DNA of 64,000 nt, taken from contig NZ_JAANOP010000008.1 in NCBI RefSeq assembly GCF_011250515.1, positions 1 through 64,000 on the forward strand. Reading direction: 5' to 3'. The position numbers and the translations under genes are program-made. The notes under the pieces are model-generated. The model saw only the letters and a list, made by a program, of their open reading frames with translations. It ran no database searches and had not been told where the DNA came from. This document shows, piece by piece, positions 27,428 to 36,147 of the stretch (position 1 is its first letter; every line of letters begins with the position of its first letter). This DNA is from Aquirufa ecclesiirivi (lineage in GTDB: Bacteria; Bacteroidota; Bacteroidia; Cytophagales; Spirosomataceae).

Positions 27428-28156
27428 TTAATGCAATTTAGTAGATAAAAATTCTTGTAAAGCTGGTACATCAGTACTCATCAAAGTCTTATTACTACCC
27501 TCCCAAAGCTTTTTGCCTTCTTTCAAAAAGATCACATATTCTCCCATTCGAAGAACAGAATTCATGTCGTGAGAAATAACGACTGTCGTGATATTAAACT
27601 CTTTAGTGATCTCTTGAATCAGTAAATCAATTTTAACGGCTGTCAAGGGATCCAGTCCTGAATTAGGCTCATCACAAAATAAATATTTGGGATTCATCAC
27701 AATGGCCCTGGCTATACCTACCCTTTTCTTCATTCCACCTGAAATATCAGAGGGCATTTGACTAGCTGCCGCCTCCAAACCCACTCGTTGCAAACAAATT
27801 AATGCCCGCTCATTCTTCTCTTCTAAACTTTGCTGGGTCAAAATATCCAAGGGAAAGCGTACATTTTCTAAGACCGTTTTGGAATCAAATAATGCTCCTC
27901 CTTGAAAAAGAACTCCCATTTCTCTACGAATGGATTTGATAGTATCATTGGATGCTGTAACAAAATCCCGACCATCGTATAAAACTTTACCTTGCTCAGG
28001 TTTCAAAATACCAATCATACACTTCAACAATACACTTTTCCCCGTTCCACTTCCTCCAATCACCATATTGATTTTGCCCTTTTGGAAGCAGCCATCAACT
28101 CCATCCAAAACAACTTTTCCATCAAACTCTTTGTGTATGTTTTTGATTTCAATCAT
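27428..28156 (-). CDS. ABC transporter ATPase of the Mla/Mce type
   Basis: The 242-residue ATPase has a Walker A GGSGTGKS (about 34-41), the family-typical ISGGMKKRVGIARA signature loop, a CDEPNSGLDP Walker B region and an H-loop (VISHDMNSV). It belongs to the MlaF/Mkl group that powers phospholipid transport to or from the outer membrane. The MlaE-type permease normally encoded just upstream is absent here, because a divergent prohibitin gene lies there. The ATG at 28156 is preferred over a TTG at 28162. Confidence 0.88.
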   Translation of the reverse strand: MIEIKNIHKEFDGKVVLDGVDGCFQKGKINMVIGGSGTGKSVLLKCMIGILKPEQGKVLYDGRDFVTASNDTIKSIRREMGVLFQGGALFDSKTVLENVRFPLDILTQQSLEEKNERALICLQRVGLEAAASQMPSDISGGMKKRVGIARAIVMNPKYLFCDEPNSGLDPLTAVKIDLLIQEITKEFNITTVVISHDMNSVLRMGEYVIFLKEGKKLWEGSNKTLMSTDVPALQEFLSTKLH

Positions 28157-28343
28157 ACTCAAAATTAGCTATATTTTGCCAAAAATGAAGAATGTCTAAT
28201 TTTTTAGCCGAATTATTTTCAAAGCCAATATTTGCCTCTAAATCCTGAAAAAATTCTATTAACATAATTTGATTGCTTGATGATACTATTCTTTGTACTT
28301 TGAGCCATTGAATATTTCAAACCTAAACACTAAAAATACTTCT

Positions 28344-29249
28344 ATGTTTTTCATCGTCGTTGGAATTGTATTACTGGTTATTGGCAATATCATTGCGAAT
28401 CCCAATTTAGTATTTTCAAAATACAGCAAAGCCTTCAAAATTGGAGGAATAGCCATGGCAACTTTAGGCTTGTTCAGCTCAACAGTCAAACAGATTGAAG
28501 CAGGGGAAGTTGGGGTGCAAAGTTTATTTGGTAGTGTCAAACCGCAAGTATTAAACAGTGGTTTAAACTTTGTCAATCCATTATCAAACATTTTTATTTT
28601 CGATGCCAAAACACAAAACTACACCATGTCAGGTGTACATGATGAGGGCGACAAAGAAGGAGATGACGCCATCAGAGTTCTAACAGCTGATGGATTGGAA
28701 GTAATTGTTGATTTAACCGTATTGTATAAAATATCTTCTCAAGAAGCCCCCAATATATTTAAACAAATTGGATTAGATTACAAGGATAAAGTCGTTCGCC
28801 CGATTACTCGTACCAAAATTAGAGATAATGCTGTTTATTATGATGCCGTTGGTTTGTTTTCGAAAAAAAGGAATGAATTCCAAAACCGTATCTTCAAAGA
28901 CATTGACGCGAATTTTAAAAACCGCGGACTCATTTTAGAACAATTATTAATTCGAAATATCACGTTGCCCAATTCTGTCAAACAAAGTATAGAATCAAAA
29001 ATCAATGCCGAACAGGATGCTCAGAAAATGCAGTTTGTCTTACAAAAAGAAAAGCAAGAAGCAGAACGTAAACGAGTAGAAGCCCAAGGAATTGCTGATT
29101 ATCAACGTATCTTATCCACGGGATTAAGCGATCGTCAATTACAATATGAATCCATTTTGGCTCAAAAAGAATTAGCCAAATCACCCAATAGCAAAATCAT
29201 CATCATGGGTAATGGAAAAAGTAGTCCAATAATTTTGGGTGGGAATTAA
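28344..29249 (+). CDS. Prohibitin-like SPFH-domain protein
   Basis: The 301-residue protein has two N-terminal hydrophobic segments (about 1-18 and 34-48) and a prohibitin/SPFH domain (QIEAGEVGVQSLFGSVKPQVL to ITLPNSVKQSIESKI), followed by a charged coiled coil (about 225-260). It should form large membrane rings that influence protease activity or membrane domains. The ATG at 28344 is chosen because it begins the first membrane segment; the longer frame from 28293 adds 17 polar residues. It is divergent from mlaF. Confidence 0.86.
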   Translation: MFFIVVGIVLLVIGNIIANPNLVFSKYSKAFKIGGIAMATLGLFSSTVKQIEAGEVGVQSLFGSVKPQVLNSGLNFVNPLSNIFIFDAKTQNYTMSGVHDEGDKEGDDAIRVLTADGLEVIVDLTVLYKISSQEAPNIFKQIGLDYKDKVVRPITRTKIRDNAVYYDAVGLFSKKRNEFQNRIFKDIDANFKNRGLILEQLLIRNITLPNSVKQSIESKINAEQDAQKMQFVLQKEKQEAERKRVEAQGIADYQRILSTGLSDRQLQYESILAQKELAKSPNSKIIIMGNGKSSPIILGGN

Positions 29250-29257
29250 ATTTTAAC

Positions 29258-29668
29258 TTAAGACAAACTAATATTGCTCAATTCGTCTGCCAGCTTATGT
29301 AATCCCTGAGAAATTTGAATTATTTTCTTATCCGACAATGGGGCCAATTTTCTGGTATATTGCCTGAATAAGCTTGGATTAACACCTACATAGTGTTCAG
29401 CAAATGCAGATTTATTGATTACATGGAAATAGTCGAAAAACTGTTCTAAATCCAATACATAATTCAACGAATAATCTTGAATTCGTATGGAATTACCCAT
29501 TTCATATGCATGATCAACATGGTATTGTAACACTTCTAAAAAATTAGCTTTTAACTCTTTAATGCTATCTCCTACAGTAGCCATTCCATCTATTTCTTTC
29601 GCATAGGCAGAAAAACCCGTTCCTGTTTTTTCTACAATGACCGTCAACTTTATTTGCATATTCATCAT
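29258..29668 (-). CDS. hicB: HicB-type antitoxin
   Basis: The partner of the HicA toxin upstream. Seen: an N-terminal HicB/UPF0150-type fold (KLTVIVEKTGTGFSAYAKEI, GMATVGDSIKELKANF), then a C-terminal region predicted to be helical (LFRQYTRKLAPLSDKKIIQI) resembling an XRE-type DNA-binding segment. I use the ATG at 29668; a TTG at 29704 preceded by AGGAGG could extend it by 12 residues, and internal ATGs at 29665 and 29659 are also possible. It should neutralise HicA and repress the operon. Confidence 0.85.
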   Translation of the reverse strand: MMNMQIKLTVIVEKTGTGFSAYAKEIDGMATVGDSIKELKANFLEVLQYHVDHAYEMGNSIRIQDYSLNYVLDLEQFFDYFHVINKSAFAEHYVGVNPSLFRQYTRKLAPLSDKKIIQISQGLHKLADELSNISLS

Positions 29669-29710
29669 TCTTAAATTTAAGAGAGTCTTAGCTTCTTTAA
29701 TCAATATAAA

Positions 29711-29905
29711 TCACCTCCTATTCAAACCTGCTGCTTTTAAAATACTTGCCCATGTTCCATTGGCCATTTCTTTACTAGTATGTCGTGGAATCACCAATTG
29801 ACCCAATTTAATGGGATGCCTGTATAAATCATGATTAGCTCCATTTCTATATAAATACCAACCATCATTTTTCAATATTTTCAACAATTCATTAACGGAT
29901 GCCAT
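29711..29905 (-). CDS. hicA: HicA-type toxin (mRNA interferase)
   Basis: The 64-residue basic protein has the double-stranded-RNA-binding fold of HicA, with the catalytic His25 in NGANHDLYRHP and the second conserved motif VIPRHTSKEMANGTWASILK. HicA cleaves mRNA. The final codons AGG AGG TGA both end the protein and form an AGGAGG run in front of the hicB TTG. The toxin is upstream of the antitoxin, the common hicAB order. It is preceded by an inverted repeat overlapping the promoter. Confidence 0.9.
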   Translation of the reverse strand: MASVNELLKILKNDGWYLYRNGANHDLYRHPIKLGQLVIPRHTSKEMANGTWASILKAAGLNRR

Positions 29906-29951
29906 GGTTCAATTAAAAATCAAAACAAGATTATCTTTTAACTAAACCTTT

Positions 29952-29975
29952 CAAATATATAACAAATATGTTATA
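29952..29975 (-). promoter_or_regulatory. hicAB promoter box and overlapping operator-like inverted repeat
   Basis: On the minus strand TATATTTG (29952-29959) fully matches TAnnTTTG, with hicA beginning 47 bases downstream. TATAACA (29958-29964) and TGTTATA (29969-29975) are perfect arms with a four-base gap, and the repeat touches the box. A repressor bound there, most likely HicB, would block initiation. Confidence 0.6.
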
Positions 29976-30026
29976 ATAAATAGAACGATAGATTAAAATT
30001 GAGCCAAATAAATTAGATAAATAGAT

Positions 30027-30058
30027 AAAAAAAAAGCGCTCCCCAACGGGAGCGCTTT
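30027..30058 (-). terminator. Terminator of ribBA
   Basis: AAAGCGCTCCC (30033-30043) and GGGAGCGCTTT (30048-30058) are perfect 11-bp arms around four bases. An A run at 30027-30032 becomes the U tract on the minus strand. Confidence 0.85.
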
Positions 30059-30075
30059 CTATATCAATATGTTGA

Positions 30076-31296
30076 TTATTTCCTCAAAATGGAATGTCCC
30101 ATTTTATCTCGTTTCGTTTGTAAATAGTGCTGGTTGTGTGGATTGGGATTAATTTCAATAGGTATAGATTCCACAATTTCCAATCCATAACCTAATAAGC
30201 CTGCACGCTTTTTAGGGTTATTGGAAATTAACCTCAATTTTTTGACACCTAAATTTCTCAAAATTTGAGCCCCTACCCCATAATCCCGTTCATCCATCGC
30301 AAAACCTAATTCCAAATTAGCTTCCACCGTATCTCTCCCCATCTCTTGAAGTTTATAGGCTTTAAGTTTGTTCAATAAACCGATTCCTCTACCTTCTTGA
30401 AACATATACAAAACCACTCCTTTGCCTTCCTTTTCCACCATTTCCATGGCTTTGTGCAACTGAGGGCCACAGTCGCACCGACAAGAGCCAAATATATCTC
30501 CAGTAACACATGAACTGTGTACACGCACCATAATTGCTTCATCTTTCTCCCACGTTCCTTTCACCAAAGCCAAATGAGTATCACCCGTATTTTTTTGCTT
30601 AAATGCAATCAGGTCAAAATTTCCCCATTGCGTAGGCATATCGACTCCAATTTCTCGCTGAATTAAGGATTCCTTATCCAAACGATATTCAATCAAATCC
30701 TTAATGGTAACCAGTTTTAAATCAAATTTATCAGCAATCCGACGAAGATCCGCCAAACGAGCCATACTTCCATCTTCATTTAATACCTCAATCAACACGC
30801 CAGAAGGTTGAAAACCCGCCAGACGAGCGAAATCCATCGATGCTTCGGTATGTCCAGTCCGACGTAATACCCCTTCTGATTTACTCTTTAAGGGGAATAT
30901 ATGACCTGGTCTACCTAAATCATTGGGCTTAGTCAAAGGATCTACCAAAGCTTGAATCGTTTTAGCACGATCGGAAGCTGAAATACCCGTGGTGCATCCA
31001 TTTCCCAATAAATCTACCGATACCGTGAATGGAGTTTCATGTGAGGTCGTATTGTTATCGACCATCATTTCAAGCCCTAAAGCACCACAGCGGTCTTCCG
31101 TCAGAGAAACACACATTAAGCCACGTGCTTCACGAATCATAAAATTGACTAATTCAGGACTTATTGCTTCTGATGCGCAAATCATATCACCCTCATTCTC
31201 ACGGTCCTCATCATCGGCTACGATAATGATTTTACCTTGTCGAATATCTTCTATCGCATCTTCTATACGATCCAAACGAATGGAATCTTCCTGCAT
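30076..31296 (-). CDS. ribBA: Bifunctional 3,4-dihydroxy-2-butanone-4-phosphate synthase / GTP cyclohydrolase II
   Basis: The two first enzymes of riboflavin synthesis are fused in 406 residues. The N-terminal half (1-205) is Rib[25 protein letters not shown]. The C-terminal half is RibA: zinc-ligand Cys in [14 protein letters not shown] and the motif [18 protein letters not shown]. The ATG at 31296 is chosen over one at 31323, which falls in the promoter box. It is divergent from the GldA-like ATPase and is followed by a strong terminator. Confidence 0.96.
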   Translation of the reverse strand: MQEDSIRLDRIEDAIEDIRQGKIIIVADDEDRENEGDMICASEAISPELVNFMIREARGLMCVSLTEDRCGALGLEMMVDNNTTSHETPFTVSVDLLGNGCTTGISASDRAKTIQALVDPLTKPNDLGRPGHIFPLKSKSEGVLRRTGHTEASMDFARLAGFQPSGVLIEVLNEDGSMARLADLRRIADKFDLKLVTIKDLIEYRLDKESLIQREIGVDMPTQWGNFDLIAFKQKNTGDTHLALVKGTWEKDEAIMVRVHSSCVTGDIFGSCRCDCGPQLHKAMEMVEKEGKGVVLYMFQEGRGIGLLNKLKAYKLQEMGRDTVEANLELGFAMDERDYGVGAQILRNLGVKKLRLISNNPKKRAGLLGYGLEIVESIPIEINPNPHNQHYLQTKRDKMGHSILRK

Positions 31297-31322
31297 GTTT
31301 TTAAGCTTTATGAACCAAAACA

Positions 31323-31361
31323 CAAAGGTAAGCAGATTTAGTTCCCATTTTACTACCTTTG
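31323..31361. promoter_or_regulatory. Mirror-image divergent -7 boxes (ribBA and GldA-like ATPase)
   Basis: CAAAGGTA (31323-31330) reads TACCTTTG on the minus strand, 27 bases before ribBA. TACCTTTG on the plus strand (31354-31361) precedes the ATPase gene by 25 bases. Both match TAnnTTTG exactly and are 23 bases apart. No good upstream TTTG partner was found for either. Confidence 0.5.
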
Positions 31362-31386
31362 TCAGATAATCTATCCCTTATCAGGT

Positions 31387-32094
31387 ATGTCGATTGAAGT
31401 TGCCAATCTTTCTAAAATATACGGTTCACAAATCGCCGTTAATTCGATTTCATTTCATGCCTCTGAAGGTCAAATCATCGGCTTTCTAGGGCCCAATGGT
31501 GCAGGGAAGTCAAGTACGATCAAAATGCTGGTTGGATTAATTCCACCAAGTCAAGGTGAAGCCAAAGTACTCGGACTGAATGTAGCGAACCATAGCTTAG
31601 CACTGAAAAGAAAAATAGGCTATCTAGCAGAAAACAACCCACTTTACCCAGACATGTACGTACAGGAATTTCTGGATTTTATTGGTAAAATTCATGGAAT
31701 TTCGGCTATCCAAAGAAAGCAGAGAATCGAAGAGGTTATTCAACTAGTGGGATTAGATAAAGAGAAAAAAAAGAAAATATCGGAATTGTCTAAGGGTTAT
31801 CAACAACGAGTAGGCCTTGCTCAAGCAATCTTTCATGATCCATCTGTATTGATTTTAGATGAACCTACCAGTGGTTTAGACCCCAATCAAATGGCTGAAA
31901 TCAGGTCATTGATACAATCATTAAGTAAGGGTAAAACTATTTTGTTTTCAAGCCACCTATTAACCGAGGTGGAATCCATTTGCGATCGAATTTTACTAAT
32001 TAGTCATGGAAACTTAGTAGCTGATTGTTCGCTACAAGAAGCTCAAAATTATTCTGGGGGCTTGGCTGCTTTCTTTAAGGATAAAACAGCTTAA
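31387..32094 (+). CDS. GldA-like ABC transporter ATPase
   Basis: The 235-residue ATPase contains GPNGAGKSS (about 35-43), an Asn/Pro-rich Q-loop region LAENNPLYPDMYVQEFL characteristic of GldA-type proteins, LSKGYQQRVGLAQAI, DEPTSGLDPNQ and an SSHLLTEVE switch. GldA acts with GldF and GldG in gliding motility and the T9SS. It is shorter than full GldA, and no permease gene is adjacent. Its 3' end overlaps the convergent nitrilase stop by four bases. It might be a general export ATPase and not GldA itself. Confidence 0.75.
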   Translation: MSIEVANLSKIYGSQIAVNSISFHASEGQIIGFLGPNGAGKSSTIKMLVGLIPPSQGEAKVLGLNVANHSLALKRKIGYLAENNPLYPDMYVQEFLDFIGKIHGISAIQRKQRIEEVIQLVGLDKEKKKKISELSKGYQQRVGLAQAIFHDPSVLILDEPTSGLDPNQMAEIRSLIQSLSKGKTILFSSHLLTEVESICDRILLISHGNLVADCSLQEAQNYSGGLAAFFKDKTA

Positions 32095-32876
32095 TTCAAT
32101 TCAAATGCATCGGCATCAAGATGTGCCGGGAATTTATCCCTAAACTCCCGCAAGGATTCCTTGGAGATGCTCGTGGTTTGTATTGCCTCTTCATCCAATA
32201 GATGGATTATTTCTTCTCCTTTAAAGGATACAACAACTGAATCCCCTTGATAAACTAAGTCATTCGCGTCTTTACCTACTCGATTAACCCCGACCACATA
32301 AGCTAAATTTTCAATAGCTCGGGCTTTCAAAAGCGTAGACCAAGCATGGGCACGTGCAGCTGGCCAATTTGCGACATAAATAGCTAGATCATAAGCCTTC
32401 TGCACATTTCTTGACCAAACAGGAAAACGTAAATCATAACACACAAATAATGCTATGTTCCACGATTTATAAGTTAAAATTCCTTGTTTTTCACCCGGAC
32501 TATAAAACTGATGCTCGTTGCCCATGCGAAATAAATGACGCTTATTATAAGCAACAATTTTCCCGTCTGGAAAAACGGCCAACAAGCGATTATAAAACTG
32601 ATTGTTTTCTTTGATTTTAAGGCTTCCTACCAATAATACATCGAGCCGATTGGCCATCATTTGCATCCATTGTACTTGAGCTCCTTTGGGAAACTCTGCT
32701 CCCTCTGAACTCATGCTGAAACCAGTTAGAAACATTTCTGGTAAAACGACGACATCCGTTTTACCCTGTAGAGTTTGTAATTTCTCCTCTAAAATAGCAC
32801 AATTGGCTGCAGGATTCTCCCATACAAGAGATGTCTGCACCATACTTACCCGTAACTGATTATTCGGGGAAACCAT
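32091..32876 (-). CDS. Nitrilase-family amidohydrolase (omega-amidase/YafV type)
   Basis: The 261-residue protein has the nitrilase catalytic triad: Glu47 in VVLPEMFLTGFS, Lys112 in AYNKRHLF and Cys146 in FVCYDLRFPVW. The FxYDLRFP motif and length fit the YafV/omega-amidase branch, which hydrolyses alpha-ketoglutaramate or similar amides. The ATG at 32876 is good. It is located 11 bases after the DUF4270 gene on the same strand. Confidence 0.9.
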   Translation of the reverse strand: MVSPNNQLRVSMVQTSLVWENPAANCAILEEKLQTLQGKTDVVVLPEMFLTGFSMSSEGAEFPKGAQVQWMQMMANRLDVLLVGSLKIKENNQFYNRLLAVFPDGKIVAYNKRHLFRMGNEHQFYSPGEKQGILTYKSWNIALFVCYDLRFPVWSRNVQKAYDLAIYVANWPAARAHAWSTLLKARAIENLAYVVGVNRVGKDANDLVYQGDSVVVSFKGEEIIHLLDEEAIQTTSISKESLREFRDKFPAHLDADAFELN

Positions 32877-32887
32877 GTCTGTGTGAA

Positions 32888-34258
32888 TTACTTCGCAATA
32901 TAGGTATAATACACCTTCAATTTAATTTTACTTGCATTCAAAGGTACATACCGAATATTGTCTCCAATAATACGACTAAAACCTGACGAGTTGCTCGTCA
33001 AAGGACTAGTCACCAAAATGGCAAAATCCTTACGGTTATTTGCAATGATGTTTTGAATGGCTGTCGTAATATTAAAGCTATAAGTCTTTGAGCCTGAATC
33101 AAAATTAGCCGTTTGAATACCGGTTCCACCTTCAGTCAACAAATACCGTAAACCATAAGAATTCTTAAGAGTTCTATTGCTAGCGTCCGTTTCAACCAAA
33201 GATAAAGAACCTAAGGTTTTAGCTAATTCGTAACTATCAGCAGCTGGAATTACTAACTCCGCTTTATTGATTGCGACATTTTTATTCCCTTTCAAATTCA
33301 ATAAATAAGGGATTTCTAATTTAGTCGCTAATCCTGTTCCTGATTGAACATAAGTCACCATGTTGGTCTGTGATGCAGGAATCCGATCTCCCGGTTTTTG
33401 TAAATTACCTAAGGCACCCGAACGAGAAATGTTCAATTGATTAAATCGACCGTGAATTTCAGCTACTAAAGCCGTAGATAAGCTAAAGTAATAATTCACC
33501 GCATATTTAACCGTATCATTCGGATTATGATAATGCAAAGTCATGACTGAGTAAGTAGGCGTAAAACCCATAATTGCTGCTTTGCCGGCTGAACTGGCTT
33601 TGATGTACATCCCTTTAAAATAATCTCTAAAGGCTGCACCACCTGCTGCAATGGACTTGTCTGTGTATTTACCGATTAGTTCTCTTCCAAATGAAGCATT
33701 CATTTTAAAGCTCAAGGTGTCGTATTTCAAGGAATCACCATTAGCCGTTTTGGCTTTGATTGGACGAGGATAAAAAGAATGAGATCCAATGGGTGTAGGA
33801 TCATAGGGCAAAGTGGAGGTATTAAAATAATCTACCGCACGGCTCACACTATCTTTTAGTCGATAAATCGAAATAGTTTGTTTTTGAGTGGTATCACCTA
33901 CAAAAGATTGATAAATCAAATTCATTTTTAATGAATCCAAAATAGAAGTCTCTTTACTTTTCAAGGTATCTACATTCGCAATCTGAGTAAATGCTGAAGC
34001 AGCAATAGTCCCCAAAATGGGATCTTGATGTGATCCTACTAAAAAAGTACCCGTTTGATTCGTGTATATCGAATCAATCAAGACAGTTGACGACTGAATG
34101 CTCAATGAATCTGTATAGTTCAAACCAACTTCTACACTAAACAAATCGGACCCAATTTCTTTGGGTAAATCACAAGAAGTAAGGAAAAGGGAAAGAATCC
34201 CTACCCATTTAATTGCCGGCCAATTCCAAATACAATTTTTCGAAGAAATCGAGATCAT
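32888..34258 (-). CDS. DUF4270-type outer-membrane lipoprotein
   Basis: A Bacteroidota-specific exported lipoprotein: signal VGILSLFLTSC ends at Cys29 (counting from the ATG at 34258), then DLPKEIGSDLF typical of DUF4270, and a mainly beta mature protein of about 430 residues. The chosen start overlaps the 3' end of the glycogen-synthase gene by 50 bases; starts further upstream would extend the overlap. The gene order, following a short glycogen synthase, is common in Bacteroidota. No function is known. Confidence 0.78.
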   Translation of the reverse strand: MISISSKNCIWNWPAIKWVGILSLFLTSCDLPKEIGSDLFSVEVGLNYTDSLSIQSSTVLIDSIYTNQTGTFLVGSHQDPILGTIAASAFTQIANVDTLKSKETSILDSLKMNLIYQSFVGDTTQKQTISIYRLKDSVSRAVDYFNTSTLPYDPTPIGSHSFYPRPIKAKTANGDSLKYDTLSFKMNASFGRELIGKYTDKSIAAGGAAFRDYFKGMYIKASSAGKAAIMGFTPTYSVMTLHYHNPNDTVKYAVNYYFSLSTALVAEIHGRFNQLNISRSGALGNLQKPGDRIPASQTNMVTYVQSGTGLATKLEIPYLLNLKGNKNVAINKAELVIPAADSYELAKTLGSLSLVETDASNRTLKNSYGLRYLLTEGGTGIQTANFDSGSKTYSFNITTAIQNIIANNRKDFAILVTSPLTSNSSGFSRIIGDNIRYVPLNASKIKLKVYYTYIAK

Positions 34259-35018
34259 TTTCGGCAATATTTTGATAGGTTTTTGATTTGAATTCATCAA
34301 TGATGGATTGGATACGGCTATTTTCCGCATTTTCTAATGATACTACTTTATCGGCATATTCTGCACCAATTTTAATGAAGGCAGAATAATCTGAATTTGC
34401 TAAACTAGTTAAATTTTCGTCTTCAATTTCGCCTAATTTCACTTTTTCTAACAAATCGTCGTTAGAGAACGTAAAATCAAATTCAGAATTGTGAGGAGAG
34501 AAAATAGTTTTTGAATCTTTAAAGATTGGATGGTTTTTGTAATGAGTAGAAATGTACAAGGGTACTAAGCTCGACATCCAATCATTGCAATGCACGACAT
34601 CTGGCGACCAGCCTAACTTAACCACTGTCTCCAATGCTCCTTTACAGAAGAATGCGGCACGCTCATGATTGTCCTCATAGAATGCTCCATCTTTGTCGTT
34701 TAAAACAAATTTACGTTGGAAATAATCTTCATTATCAATAAAATACACCTGCAATTTAGCTGCTGGAATACTGGCGACCTTAATCGTTAACGGTTTTTCT
34801 TCCTCACCCATTGGGATAGTGATTCCGGAAAGCCGAACTACTTCATGCAAACGGTTTTTGCGCTCGTTAATAGAACCAAATCTTGGAACCAAGATTCGGA
34901 TCTCCATTCCCCTCTCCTGCATAGCAGTTGGAAGGTTACGAACGAAGTCTGCAATTCTAGAGGTGTTAAGGAAAGGGTCAACCTCACTCGAAACGTAAAG
35001 AATACGTAATTTGGACAT
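34209..35018 (-). CDS. Short glycogen/starch synthase (GT5 catalytic domain only)
   Basis: This 269-residue protein matches the N-terminal ADP-glucose glycogen synthase domain (ILYVSSEVDPFLNTSRIADF, VVHCNDWMSSLVPLY, FSPHNSEFDFTF), but no C-terminal GT1 half follows in any frame. The usual KTGGL acceptor-site motif is replaced by NTSRIAD. Such short versions occur in Bacteroidota before a DUF4270 gene. Without the second lobe it may not polymerise glycogen, and its role is uncertain. A TATTTTTG box (35060-35067) on the minus strand lies about 40 bases upstream. Confidence 0.83.
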   Translation of the reverse strand: MSKLRILYVSSEVDPFLNTSRIADFVRNLPTAMQERGMEIRILVPRFGSINERKNRLHEVVRLSGITIPMGEEEKPLTIKVASIPAAKLQVYFIDNEDYFQRKFVLNDKDGAFYEDNHERAAFFCKGALETVVKLGWSPDVVHCNDWMSSLVPLYISTHYKNHPIFKDSKTIFSPHNSEFDFTFSNDDLLEKVKLGEIEDENLTSLANSDYSAFIKIGAEYADKVVSLENAENSRIQSIIDEFKSKTYQNIAENDLDFFEKLYLELAGN

Positions 35019-35059
35019 TCTAAATTGATTTAGGGGAAAATTATCCCAAAAAAACTTTG

Positions 35060-35067
35060 CAAAAATA
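35060..35067 (-). promoter_or_regulatory. -7 box of the glycogen synthase gene
   Basis: TATTTTTG on the minus strand, a perfect TAnnTTTG match, 41 bases upstream of the start codon. The region around is A/T-rich. No clear -33 element was found. Confidence 0.4.
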
Positions 35068-35151
35068 TAAAAAAATTATCGGATTCCAGCTATATAAATT
35101 AAGCAAAGGTCTTTATTTTGCCTTGTGATTCTCGAAATCCATCACTACCCT

Positions 35152-36147
35152 ATGATAAAATCCATTCTTAAGTACTTATTCTCGACTTTATTGGCTGCCT
35201 CGCTCTTGTATTGGGCTTTTTCCAAAAGTCAGCTAGAATGGGATGACATTTACCAAACGCTTTTACAAGCGAATTACCAGTGGGTAACCCTAGCCATCGT
35301 GATTTCTTTGATTTCACATTGGTTAAGAGCATTACGTTGGGAGCAATTACTCGATAGCCTACAGTATCAACCTGGTCAAGTCAGAACCTTTTCAGCGGTA
35401 CTCATCGGCTATTTTGCTAATTTCATTGTTCCTAGAATGGGCGAAGTTTCCCGATGTGGTTCCCTTCAAAAAACAGCCGACATCCCCTTTGAAAAGTCAT
35501 TTGGTACCGTCATTACCGAAAGAATTGTCGATTTACTAGGCCTAGTCGTCTTGGTTGGAATTACATTTTTAGTTGAATGGAAACCCATTCAGTCTTTCTT
35601 GTTTCCTCAAACAGACAGCCCCCCCTTGACCTTAATCATGGGTTTGATTATCCTCGGCCTCATAGGACTTATTACCTTATGGTTCACCAAAGATTTTATC
35701 CTAGCTAAATGGGAAGTCCTTTCAAAAAGTTCCAAAGTAGGGCAAATCCTTTCGGGTTGGATAGATGGCATTATTAGTATCAAAGACGTAAAAAGACCGG
35801 GTTTGTTTTTGATGTATACCCTAGCCATTTGGGTGGCTTACTTTATGAATGTTTATATCTTGCTATTAGCATTTCCAAGCAGTGAAAACCTAGGTTTTTC
35901 AGCTGCATTAAGCATATTAGTGATGGGTACATTTGGTATGGCTACCCCTACTCAAGGTGGAATTGGAGCTTATCACAGTTTAGTAGCATCTACTTTATTT
36001 TTCTACCAAATTCCCATGAAAGAGGCTACCGCCTTAGCTACTTTTTTCCACGGAACTCAAATGGCCACAATCTTGTTGTTTGGGGGTATCAGTTTTATTT
36101 TAACTCTTTTCTTACCTAAAAAAACAAGCAGTGTCAACTCTCAGTGA
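35152..36147 (+). CDS. YbhN/LPG-synthase-TM (UPF0104)-like membrane protein
   Basis: The 331-residue protein has about eight membrane segments and the family motifs RALRWEQLL, ANFIVPRMGEVSRC, ERIVDLLGLV and PTQGGIGAYH, which mark the flippase-like lysylphosphatidylglycerol synthase membrane domain. Some relatives move lipid across the membrane; others have unknown roles. The ATG at 35152 is chosen over a GTG at 35125 because it begins the first hydrophobic segment. The rfaE2 start lies 17 bases before its end. Confidence 0.82.
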   Translation: MIKSILKYLFSTLLAASLLYWAFSKSQLEWDDIYQTLLQANYQWVTLAIVISLISHWLRALRWEQLLDSLQYQPGQVRTFSAVLIGYFANFIVPRMGEVSRCGSLQKTADIPFEKSFGTVITERIVDLLGLVVLVGITFLVEWKPIQSFLFPQTDSPPLTLIMGLIILGLIGLITLWFTKDFILAKWEVLSKSSKVGQILSGWIDGIISIKDVKRPGLFLMYTLAIWVAYFMNVYILLLAFPSSENLGFSAALSILVMGTFGMATPTQGGIGAYHSLVASTLFFYQIPMKEATALATFFHGTQMATILLFGGISFILTLFLPKKTSSVNSQ

